NCBI GenBank assembly: GCA_964019695.1
Contig: OZ026528.1
Location: forward strand, 52,730,495-52,794,494
Source: Loripinus fragilis
Lineage: Eukaryota; Mollusca; Bivalvia; Lucinida; Lucinidae
Reading direction: 5' to 3'
Length of the DNA: 64,000 nt
In this document: positions 1-12,000 of the stretch, piece after piece
Numbering within the stretch: the stretch's first letter is position 1
How the letters are laid out: each line of letters starts with the position of its first letter
The notes under the pieces: generated by a model
Told to the model about the DNA's origin: nothing
The model's database searches: none
The model's input: only the letters and a program-made list of their open reading frames with translations
Position numbers and translations under genes: made by a program

Positions 1-42
1 GGGCTGGCCGAAGGGATGCTGAACAGGCTAATAGAGGAAAAG
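1..42 (+). CDS. HECT ligase exon, first half of SAM-like domain (partial)
   Basis: Reads GLAEGMLNRLIEEK in frame 1 and ends at a GTATGC donor (43-48). Joined in phase 0 to the exon at 5061 it gives IEEK followed by IDCSVLLL, a usual middle of a SAM domain helix bundle. The exon runs off the left edge, so its start is unknown. The call rests on phase and on the fit of the joined peptide. Confidence 0.55.
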
Positions 43-3000
43 GTATGCTCATATAACGATATAGAGAACTAATACGTGTACGTACGAAATTCTAATTGGA
101 TCTAATTGAAAGAGAGAAAAAAAATCTTTTAATCTCTCACAAACGAGAACATTTTCTGGAAGGAACGGGAAAAATGTACAGACGAGAAATGTTTTAAAAT
201 TCTCGAAATAAGTCAAGCAAACGTAGGTAGGCTATATTTTCGGGGGAAAATGGGGCAACGTTTGCTATACACTGTAAAAAAATACTGTAGATTTTACGAT
301 AGAATAACTGGAAACCGGCTGCCAGTCCTTTTACCGTTATTTTTACGGGTTTTTTGCCTGTAAGACATTGTTGGAAATCACGAAATGGAAGTTTTATGTT
401 AACTTGGCGCACTCGAAAATAGCTTTGTATTGTTGAAGGGCTATCTAACCAAAACGATATCTGCTCTTTTCTGTCCCACTCTGCTTGATGATTCCTGCAA
501 TTTTTACGGGCGCCCGTAAAAATAACGGTAAAAGGACTGGGAGTTGGTTGCCAGTTATTTTACCGTAAAATCTACCGTTTATTTTTGCAGTGTAGATTGT
601 CGCGCAAACGTATGCAATTTGTCGCGCAAAAGTGCTGCTCCCTTACAGGCATGTTTTAACAAACACAAAACCATGTATTAACAAGGCGATTCACGTGCTT
701 TAATGACCACCTTCGCGACTTTTTGTACGCAAATTGCAGGGAAATACTCTGTCTGTACAGAAGCAAGCGGATGGCTTGCAGTTGCAAATATCGATGGCAA
801 ACTTTGATACCAGAGTTATACAGATTAGATTATGATGAAAAATGAAAAGCAGGCGACATCGAATTGAAAACTTTAGTACAATGCAAATAGGATTAGGACT
901 TATAAACTGCATCTAAAGATTGGACAAAAAATCAGGATAGCTGACCATTGCCTGAATGGAGGATTTTTTTTTATAGAAATGCATAGTGCGTGTAGAAATC
1001 AGCAAGAAAATGTCGATGATAGTGCCCAAACATGTTCGTTATTTTTGTAGCATTGTGTTTGAATTTATGCAACAATAACTATTAAACATGTTGTTTTTTC
1101 TAGGATATTTTTATGCCCCCGCGTCATATGATGCCGCGGGCATATAGTGTTTCGGTCGTGCGTACGTTCGTACGTTATTACGCACGTATGTCCGTACATA
1201 CGTACGTACGTGATCCTATTAGACTCTGGTTTTAAAGCGGTAAGAGGTAGATTTCAGGGTACTTGTTATTGTAGCAACTTAAACTTTTGAATGAGGATTT
1301 ATATCTGTAAGTACTACTGGGCGAGCTATCATGCCAGATGTTTTAGCATGTAAAGAATGAACAAAGCTTACTGGACCAGTCATCTGGCTCTGACTTGTAT
1401 GATTAAAAAATTGCTTTGAAGACTGATTCCATATATATTTTTACCATATCTATAATACTAAATAAACGAAGTAACGCATAAACTGCATAATTGGTGGCAT
1501 TTTCAAGCGTAATTTCTATACTGGTTCTTTCGCATATTGCTATCATTGATAATTTCGGTTAGCGTGTGTTTTAGTTTCACGTAGATTTAAAGAATTTGGG
1601 AATTGAATTCGTCTTTCATTTTAAATTCTCCCAAGTATTTTTCTAGAAACTTCGATGTCAACAATGGGTGCGTTCGAGTGAAATTATCGTATACTCGAAT
1701 ACACGTTTTAAATTAATCCGGTCGTTTCGGTTCTGCGTCGTTATATCGGCGCGCTGCTTAGCAATACCAAATTTAGCAGGTTCTAATGCAAAAATCCGAC
1801 TCATGAACGTACGTCATTCCCCATAAATAACGATTTATTTTTGTATTTTTGCTCATATGTCTAAACGGATGAAGAACTAAATGGTCATAGTCCCGACGGC
1901 CCTGGCTCGAAACGACCCATTTTCTTCCAGAACGATAGTCAATACGAGTAGCCAATCGAACTCGCCCATTGAAGAATAAAGCTCAACGCACATGGTCTTT
2001 CGAAAAGTTGGACGGACACACGGCGCCAAGTGTGTGCGGCTATGGTTACGTACCGCTGAGCCACTTGGGGAACGTCGTTAGGAGAATTCAAACTGAACCG
2101 AACTTTCGAAAAGACAAAAAGAAAGGGCATTTTTTCCAGCGAAGCAGACAAATCAATTTCAATGATTCAACGAAGCTACATGTAAATAAGCCTTTAGTCT
2201 TCAGAGGGCTTGAATATTTTCCCCAAAAACGTTCCAGGACCCAATTTTTCCAGAAAAAAAAAATACCCAGGACAGGTCACATAACCAAGATGGCGAACAT
2301 TTATTATGGTAAAGAATTTCAAAAATCTTCTCCCCCAGAACCACGCCGGGCCGCGTAGCGCAATCGGTAGGCACCTGACTCATAAGTCAGAGGTCCTTGG
2401 TTCGAAACCCGGTCTGGCCACATACTTTTGTTTCTCCTTCCGCTGATTCAAGAAGGGCAGTTGTCAGTTACTGGCGAAAGTATGTGCACTTAGTACTGGT
2501 TAACCGCTTAGGAGGTCTAAGCCTGCCCAGGAATAGTGTGGTTAGGTTAACTGACCGTCCCGACATGACCTTAGCTGTTTACCGTGGACGTTAAGCATCA
2601 AATCAACCAATTCTCCCCCAGAACCACAAATCCTATTATCTTGAAACTTAGCATGTCGCATCAAGGACTCAAAAGCTCAACAAAATTTATATAAATGATG
2701 ACCCTGGGATGACCTTGATCTGTTTTACGGCAAGGTCAACTTTTGAGTCACTTAGGTTTTTGCTATAGGAAAAAGTGAAAAAAGTTGATGTTTTTTAGAA
2801 ACAATGCAGTCTGCTACCTGAAAGTTTGTAGATGCAGACAACTAATTAGGTAAATGAAGCTTTAGTGAGTATTCATGGTAAAGGTCATATCTACACCTGG
2901 GCCTAAGGCCATTTACATTGAAAAATTAAAACTCGCTGTTTTATATAAACTTGACAATCATGAAATATTTCCGCGCTTGCGTGGGCTCTTTTCTAGTATT

Positions 3001-6000
3001 ATAAAATAATAGGAATCACATTGCCCGAAGTCAGAATATTTACCTGCAAACATTGAAATAAATGTAAAAAATACTAAAAGTCACCTGTTTATGCTTTTTA
3101 GCGCGCCTTTGCGAAGCATAGGAGGGCTTATGCGATTCCCCCGGCGTCATAGTTCGAGTGTCCGTTAGCGTCCGCGTCCTCGTTCAAGTCCGCGTCAGCG
3201 TTCTCGTCGGCGTCCGTGATCAGGTTTACCAATGTTAACTTTTGCGTTTAACTCGATGTTTAGCTTTGTATTTTACAAACTATAGTAGCTACAGTCATCA
3301 CATTTGGTACACATATACATCTATATGACTGCAGCAGCTAAATGACACAATTCTGTGTCCTTGACCTATATGTTACTGTTAACTGACTTTGATGTTTGGC
3401 ACCATTTTAAGACAAAAAGTTTAGTTTTGATGATACCTTTGGAACAAGAGAGTTGATAATTTGTCAAATAGTATATCCCTATAATTGCAGCAGCTGCAAA
3501 GCATCCATGCAGTTTCCAGTGCCCTTGACCTTTATTCATGGTCCAGTTATTTTGCCTTATATATCCAACACTGTTTAATGGGTTAACTTCATGCCTGGCA
3601 TAGTGGATCAGTCTGACTCTGCGAATGACCCTATACTGTTTGTAGATCACTGTGTCAAAGGTCGACCAAGTGGCTCGGTAGCTCAGTTGGCAGAGTGCCC
3701 GCACGGCAAGTGAGAGGCCCTGGGTTCAAGTCCCGGTCGGGCAAGGATTTTTTCCTCCCCTGTGACATTTGGTGGTTCAGTGTGGGTCCACGGCTAGGGC
3801 CGCGAGCATCAAAAAGTGCATGTCTCGTTTGTTCCACCGTGGTACCAGGTAGATTCGGGGACGAATCTAATTAAGCAGGAGGGAAATGTCAAAGGTCGAC
3901 CAAGTGGCTTGGTAGCTCAGTTGGCAGAGTGCTCGCACGGTAAGCGAGACGCCCTGGGTTCGAGTCCCGGTCGGGCCACGTTTTTCCCCCCCTGTGAAAT
4001 TTTATAGCGACGTGGTAGAGTGCTCGCCTTTGGACCGAAGGGTCCCGGGTTCGATCGTCGGCCAGGGCATTGAGATTTGTTTTAGAATCCGTGACAAATG
4101 GCGCCCAGCGTAAATGACCCACATGTGCACTAAAACTCCTTAAGTCTCATTTCAAGTGATTCTTGTAACTCCTGAGAATTCGAGGACGAATTCAATGTGG
4201 AGAGGGAGAATGTCACAGGGTATAGGTTAGTTATATCATACACTTGTACTGCCTTGGGGTACAAGCCGGCCTTTATAGCGACGCGTTAGAGTGCTCGACT
4301 TTAGATCGAAGGGTCCCCGGTACGATCCTCGCCCGGGGCGTGAGAGTCCGTGACAACTGTGACCTACATTTCATGGTGCAGTGAATTGTGACATATCTTG
4401 AACACTATTTAGAAGATTTCCATCGTTCATGGGATAATGGTTCACCATGCAAATGAGTTCTTACTATTTGCAGGTTACTTTGACCTATATTTCATGGCTA
4501 ACTGATTTTGCCTTGTATATCCAAAACTGTTTAAGAGATTAACATCATACTTAACCAACATGGATTAATAGTCTGACACTTTGAAGGACCTGAGGTCACT
4601 CTGACAGACATATCATGCTTCAGTAATTTTGCTTCATATTTTGAGCACTATTTAGTAGGTATTCATAATATACCTGGGATAATGGTTCAGTCTGACACTG
4701 CAGTTAACCTCTTATATTTGCAGGACGTTTTTTTTAATGTGAGAATCAGGCACCCATGAGGCGTGCTTCGTTGTCTTCTGACAACTCTTGTTTACTTGTA
4801 TCGTAGCTCATGCCCGGCTGCTACCGTAAGGCGGCCATATGCATAACTTTTGATTGCCCCTTACGACATTACCAGGCGTGTAAATGCATGACTCGTTATC
4901 AGGATAAGGGTTTCAGATTTTATCCAACGTTTGGAACCGCTTTATAGCCAGCTGACACACATTTATTGTACATACACCATTTCCAAATACTCTGGTGAGC
5001 GATTAAAGCCCAACTAGGTCTCTTTATCTCAATGAGAACACTTTGATATTTGTTTTGTAGATTGACTGCAGTGTACTGCTTCTCATGACAGAAGATGAAC
5101 TAAGAGAGTACATTCCAACTTATGGAGACAGAGTGGCGGCTCTGGCGTTTGCAAGAACATGTACTGGTAAAGAGGAAAATCTTCGAAAGGAAACCGTTTT
5201 AGAGAGTCTTAGAAAAAAACTTGACTGCAAGAGAGGGAAGAAATGTCACAAAAACCTCCTTGGTAATACCAATGCCAAAAGAGAAATGCGGCGTATCGAA
5301 CTAGGTTGGCTAGACTTCGACAACAAAATTGGAGACTTTAGACAAGTAAGGACACAGAGTGGCGGGGGAACGAGGTCTTTAAATATTCCAGTATCAGCGT
5401 CTCAAGAAGATGTGATTGAGGTTGGAAAAAACTTGTTTTTTTCCCGACGGCCGTTCCAAAAAGGGGCTGGTAGGCAACTTTGACTTTGTACTTAAAGACT
5501 TTCAGGCAAATAACGTCAAGGAGGATACAATAGAAGATATGTATACTGCATGTAGATTGAAAATGCTGCGTGTATACCTATGTTCGAGAAGCAAGTACTT
5601 GAAACTCTCTCCAAACAGCTCAGCGCCATCTTTCAGATGTGAAGTCTCAGGACAAACGGATTGTTCCAATATTACAGTTGCTGATGAAGTGATGACGACA
5701 AGTTATAGTGTAACAGGGGTACCAGCTGTCTCCAACATCTCAGTAACCGATACACTGACGTCGAGTAATAGCATCACAGGGATACCAACTGTCTCCAACA
5801 TTGCAGTAACTGATACACTGACGTCGAGTAATAGCATCACAGGGATACCAACTGTCTCCAACATCTCAGTAACCGATACACTGACGTCGAGTAATAGCGT
5901 CACATGGATACCAACTGTCTCCAACATCTCAGTAACCGATACACTGACGTCGAGTAATAGCGTCACATGGATACCAACTGTCTCCAACATCTCAGTAACC

Positions 6001-9000
6001 GATACACTGACGTCGAGTAATAGCGTCACATGGATACCAACTGTCTCCAACATTGCAGTAACTGATACACTGACGACGAGAAATAGCGTCACAGGGATAC
6101 CAACTGTCTCCAACATTGCAGTAACTGATACACTGACGACGAGTAATAGCGTCACAGGGATGCCAAATGTAACCCACATTGAGGTACCCGATACACTGGC
6201 GTCGAATAATAGCGTCACAGGGACACCAAATGTCTCCAACTTCGCAGTAACCGATACGTTGACGACAAGTAATAGCGTCACAAGGATACCAAATGTCTCC
6301 AACATCGCAGTAACCGATATGTTGACGACAAGTACTGTTACATTTGGAAGTGATGTCATTGGAGAAGTTGAAGCTACAACAAGACCATCAACTGTTGATT
6401 TAATGACACCGTTAAACAAATCGCCAGAAGTTACAGGGGTTGTGGAGGATGCTAGCACGTCGGTAAATATACATTTATAATGATAAGACTTCAGCTAAGA
6501 AACGAAAGTTATTGTTCGTTTCAAGTACTTAATAAGAACCGATATGGCAGAAACTACCATATCTATATATTTGCTTTTGTGCGCTGGTAATTTTTGGCAG
6601 TTCAACCTGAGCACATGGATGAGATAATGTTTTCACTCACTCAATCACCATGATCACGAGAGATAAAAAAAAAAAAAAAAAAGAAAGTTACGGTCGCCAC
6701 CATACCAAAGTACTCCAAAACAGGGTTAGGGGTGAAATTGTATAAAGCATATTTGCCGCCTTATTACTCCACTGATAAGCTGAAATCAAATTTATTGGGT
6801 TGTAAGTATTTTTGTGTGGATGAGAAATTTTGGGAAAAGTATTCTTATACGCTATCAAAGACGGGTCGTGTTATGTCATGGCCTCCGTCCATCCATCCTC
6901 CCGTCTGTCAGTCCGTTATTTTTTAGTGTCGTATTCATATCTCCATAGCCCCCTAAGACTTTTGAACCTTTGGTCAATGTTAACAACATCAAGATGATGT
7001 GCAGAACTTATATTTCAACAATGTCCGACAAAGGTCAAGGTCACATTAAGAGACCGAAGTTCAAACAGTAACATTTCCTGTCCGCTCCACATCTCAAACA
7101 CGGCTTTAAGATTGCTACCTGGAAGTTTTTACAAATATAAAGCACCATCAGGCGATGCATAGAAGAAAGAAACATTACCCTACTTTCAGTTTGGACGTAA
7201 TTGTACCCCTTTGTATTTTCTCATAATAACCTGCTCCATATCTTTTAAACCATTTAAATTTTTTCATGATAAAATAAACAAATATAAACCACTACCAGAC
7301 GATGTAAAGAGAAAAAGATCCATAACCCTACTTTTAATATTGATGGAGTGAGTGAGTGAACTCGGGTTTAACGTCCCACCAACAACGAGGTCATATGGAG
7401 ACGGGACCTCGGTTTAAAGTCTCATCCGAAAGACCGGAGAAGCGGGGGATCGATCTTGCGACCCCTGGATTGGTAGTCTGGAGTGTTATCCACTACGCTA
7501 CAGCCGCTCCTAAATAATATTGATGGAACTATGCCCCTTTGTATTTTTCGTATAGTAATTTGCTATAAGATTTGTGTACGCTCCGTGTCTCCTTAAACCC
7601 TTTGCAGATTTTATAAACTTGGGTCATTTGTTTGCCCTATCAAGACAATGTGTAGAAGTTACATTTCAACAATGTTCGACAAAGGTCAAGGTCACATTTA
7701 GGAGGTTAACATTTCGTGTCCTCTCCATGTCTCGAAAACTGTTTAAGATTTCTTCTTGAAAGTTTGTACAGATATAAATAATCATCAGATGATTTGCAGA
7801 AAAAAAGAACCATAACCTTACGTTTAGTTTTGACGGAATTGTGTCCCTTTGCATTTTTCGTCGAGTAATTTCATATTAGCTTTGAGGCCGCTTCCTAACT
7901 TTTAGGCCTTATAAGAGTTCCTCATGGCAGCTTGTACAAATAAAAAGCACCATTCGACAATATGAAGAGAAAAAGAGCCACAATCCTACTTTAAGTTTTG
8001 ACGATAGTGCCCCTTTGTAGCTTTTGTATAGTAATTTTTATTACCTTCATATCAGCCCCATATCTTTTAAACTGTTTAAGATTTCTTCAAGAAAGTTTTC
8101 AAAAATATAAAACACTATCGTCTAATCTCTTAATCTGTAGAGAAAAAGAACCATAATTTTACTTTCAGTTTTGGTTTAACCCCACCCCACTTTGTTTATT
8201 TCTTGAAGAGATTTGATGTGTCTGTACCTAACGTTTACACTGTTTAAAATTTTGATTTACTTTTACAAACATCAGACACTATTCAGACTCATGTTTGTAA
8301 AAGTAGATCAAAATCTGAGTTGAAATGTTACCTTTTCAACTGAGGCAAATATGAAATCACATTAAAACTTATACAAAAGGTCAAAACTCTGTAAGAACTA
8401 CAAGTAAAGACACTATTCAGACTCTACTTGTATTTCTTTCAGAATTTTGACATTTTGTATAAGTTTTATTGTGATTTCATATTTGCCTCAGCATTGAAGG
8501 TTTCAATTACTGACAAAGTTCTGTCATCTCTTGTTTCCTTCCTTACTTTTAACCCAAACGGACGTATATTGCCCCGCTCAGCGGCGCTCTTGTCACATTC
8601 GACCTGTTTAGCTGATTTTGATAAAGTGGGGAAAATGTAATATGCTCAGATGGCATTGACGATTTGTCCTGTTTGTAAGTGGATTTCAATATTTTCTTTA
8701 TTAATGACGCATTTTAGCACTTAAGAATTGAAGGGGTGTTGTGGGGAGGCACTTTTGTAAAACCATTTATAACAGCCAGTATCATTTTTTTCAATATGGC
8801 AATATTCAACGGGGAAAGGGATTGGGAAACACAGCGAGAGACATTTTTTGTATCTTTAAAGCAAGCCTTTATTTTTCAGAGCGTACGGTTTGTGGATGCA
8901 GACACACCGACAGTAAGTTAAGAGATATATTGTTTTTCTAGTCGACTGAAAAAGTAGACAAAATTGCGACAGAGGCCATGTCCCTGTTTTGATGACCAGA

Positions 9001-12000
9001 GCAGTTGGTGTTTATGAATGTAGCACCAAATGCATTTTAGATAAGTCAGCGGATATGGTTGTAATGCAAGTTCTTTTGCATGGTGTATGCTTGTTTGAGA
9101 AGTCTAAGTATAACTATTTTTTAGCATGTACAAGTGGTTCCTGTCGCTCATCTCTTTATATTTTCATGCTGTTTAAAATTCCGAATTCGTAGAATACATT
9201 GAACGCTCGATAATACACTTTGTTTTAAATGGTTTATATGTATAGGTTAGCGCTTAAAGCCAAACCATGACCAAGTAGTTCAGATAGTTATAGATGCACC
9301 GGCTTTTGCAAAAACCATCTGCATTTTAGCGATCAAACATTCTAACATGACGTTAACTTTTACCCCCTGAGCGTATAACAAACGGCGTCGTGTGAAAATT
9401 TGTGCTAAATCACGTTGCAAAGGTCGCAGTGTGCATATCTCGCGCCTTGGTGACGTCGGATGTATTTCGACGTCCGCCTCAAATAGTCCTTAGTAAATCA
9501 TGGCAGTATCATTGCATTATCAATCTAGACCATGTTAGAATCAACAACAAAAATTATCGATTATCATCACGAGTGTTGTCGGGCAGATACGAATATCAAT
9601 TCACTCCGGCTTCGTCGTCGTGATAGATATTTTGTGATCCGCCCTCCAACTTCATGTGTTAATCAGCGATAATTCACGGGTAAGGAAAGCTTATAACAAT
9701 AACATATTCTGGACGTATGACTTTATTTAAACGTGGCGATAAATATCCTCCCCAGCGCAGGCTGCTGCAAATCTTTACTACTTACGGCTACTAAATGGCT
9801 AAGGGCCGTCACTCTGATCTTTCCAGTTCATCATTTATCCACCTTTGATAGATCTGAAAATGTTTTACCTGCAGTTCCTATGTATTGAACATCTGAATGA
9901 AATTTCAGAGATATGTTTAACACCTCAGAATAAGAAACAGAGTCTCTCAGCTCCAGGAAATGCTTTACAACCTGATCTAAATCTACACTGGTCAGAATGC
10001 CACACAATGTTAGAAACCCCACGAGACTGCTCCCGTATGAGTGGTTTATATTAATATCTATGTACAGTAAGGGCATCATATCTCTGTCTATCCCAGTTCT
10101 GTGCTATTTTGTCAATTATATCGTATCTCAAAAAATAAGTTACGATGCCCAGCAGTGGTGGGGTATCATGTAGCGCCTGCGGCGCTTTTATTTAAAATTA
10201 ATATGATACCGCATGAAACTGCTAAAATTCCACTGTAGTTTTTCTTAGAAGACACATTCTGTAATGCAAGTATTTATGTTTTAGAAATTATTTAAGTATC
10301 GTAGGCTCAGTAAGATATAAAACAGCGCAAGGTTCTATACATTTGAATTCAAATGCATTAGTTATATTTATGTAAAGGCATGTCATTTCTTTCGTTATCA
10401 TTAGTAAATACTTTCTATTATCAAAATAATGGGATTTGCCCATTTTATCTTATAAAAGGTCTGGTAACGTAAGCAACATTAATTCTATTCACTCTGAAGG
10501 TTAAGTATAAAAAGTATCGTTTTCTACAATGGCAAGCGTTGTATCTATTTAAACGTGTCTATAGATACGTGTAAGAATCTATCAATAAAAGACAGAGTTC
10601 ATAAAAATAATATGATAATATGTTAATGATTGAAACTGCCAAAAGGCAGCCAGTCCTTACATGGCAAAAACTGACAGATTTTAATCGTTAGACAATAACA
10701 CTTCCACAAACATCATGAACATAGTACAGATTTTTTACTCAAAGTGGGCAGGCGGATCTTTTGGCAGTTCAAAGACTATAGGACTGGATAAAAATCGCAG
10801 TGGAACAGGAAGACAAAATAACACACTTGAAGCCTATATCAATAACTTTAGAAGTCTTGAAAGGGTACACTTTTATATTTGCTTCCTTACTCATCGGTCA
10901 TACTAAATACCGCAAGGCACAGCAAGGTAGCACAAGGTACCTCAAGATAGGGACAAAGTACCGCGCTTAACGTACACCAAGGTTGGCTAAAGATTGTTTA
11001 ATGTGTATTACAAAGACCGTGCATAAGACGTCACAAGGATGGACAAAACGTTTTTTTCTAATAATAGTTAACATCAACATTGCAGAAACAGTTTATGACG
11101 AGCTCAGGCTGTGTTTCTGCCTCTGTGAAGGGGAAGTCCTGTCGACTGTTTAGATATGGTGTTTATTTTGAAGAAATGATGATGATTTTTCACGCTTGTC
11201 AAGCACATATGCTGGGGTATTGTTGATACAAATTTATACCATGACACGCACATAATTTGAATTGATAGTTAAATTGTGACAAGACTATTTGCACTTTGAG
11301 CAGGGTTAGCCAAGGTTCTTGATTCGGTACCCAATGGTGGTGTTTGACTCGCTTAATGTAAAGCATGTGTATCTTTAGCAGATTTGCCTACCTTAGATTA
11401 CCTTGTGCCTACCTGGCGGTAACTTGTACCGATCTTGCGGTCCTTTGTGCCTACCTTGCGGTACCTTATGCTACCTTGCGGTATTTAGTATGACCCTTTC
11501 TCAGAGGAATTTTGAGCCGCGACGCGAGAAAAACAACAAAGTGGTTGTGCGCCCAGCGCAGACTCAGATCCGCCTTGGCATCCACCCATTCTGATCAGAC
11601 TTTTTGCTGTGCGCTTAAAGGGTAGCTAAGGGCCTAAGCTACATTCATGCGTACAGCCAAGACTGATCAGACTGGGCGGATGCCCAGGCTGAATCGAATC
11701 TGCGCTGGGCGCACAACCACTTTGTTGGTTTTCTCGCGTCGCGGCTCTTTTGTATCCCCAAATTTTTTAATGTTTTTTTTTTTATTCTTTTTAATGTTTT
11801 ATTTTTATTCAGATAAGCAAACAGGAAGTGAAAAAAAACTGCCTTTCTCTTTAAAAAATATGATGGACAACCACGGAGATTTACGCCTAAAATTAAAAGT
11901 TTATGAATTGAGCTGTTAGTATTGACAAGCCCTAAATTCCTTATTCTACGAATTCGCGACTTCGGGCTTTAATTCGATGATTTGAAGGTCGATGAAATGA

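Larger units (their letters stand above)
3250..4740. repeat. Internally repeated element carrying a tRNA-like cluster
   Basis: Degenerate modules recur: 'tttgacctatatttcatgg', 'attttgccttatatatcca', 'tcagtctgacac'. They lie near 3360-3630, 4480-4600 and 4600-4720. The tRNA-like cluster (3651-4345) interrupts the series. The upstream edge is near 3085, where a GCGTCC-rich stretch (3140-3225) resembles the GGAC-rich ends of other elements here. Confidence 0.5.

Noticed and set aside
1969..2358. 129-codon + strand open frame
   Set aside because: Low complexity, no recognised pattern, no splice or start context, and its end runs into a dated SINE insertion.
2349..2420. tRNA-Met-like gene (CAT)
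   Set aside because: Good A and B boxes, but acceptor and D stems mispair and it is the head of a SINE with target duplications.
4100..4220. LTR start after a polypurine tract (GGAGAGGGAGAA then TGTCACAG)
   Set aside because: Resembles an LTR boundary, but no second LTR, primer site or gag/pol is present; kept only as a remark in the tRNA-like cluster.
5703..6458. 251-codon - strand open frame
   Set aside because: Mirror of the 63-bp minisatellite; the period is divisible by three, so several frames stay open.
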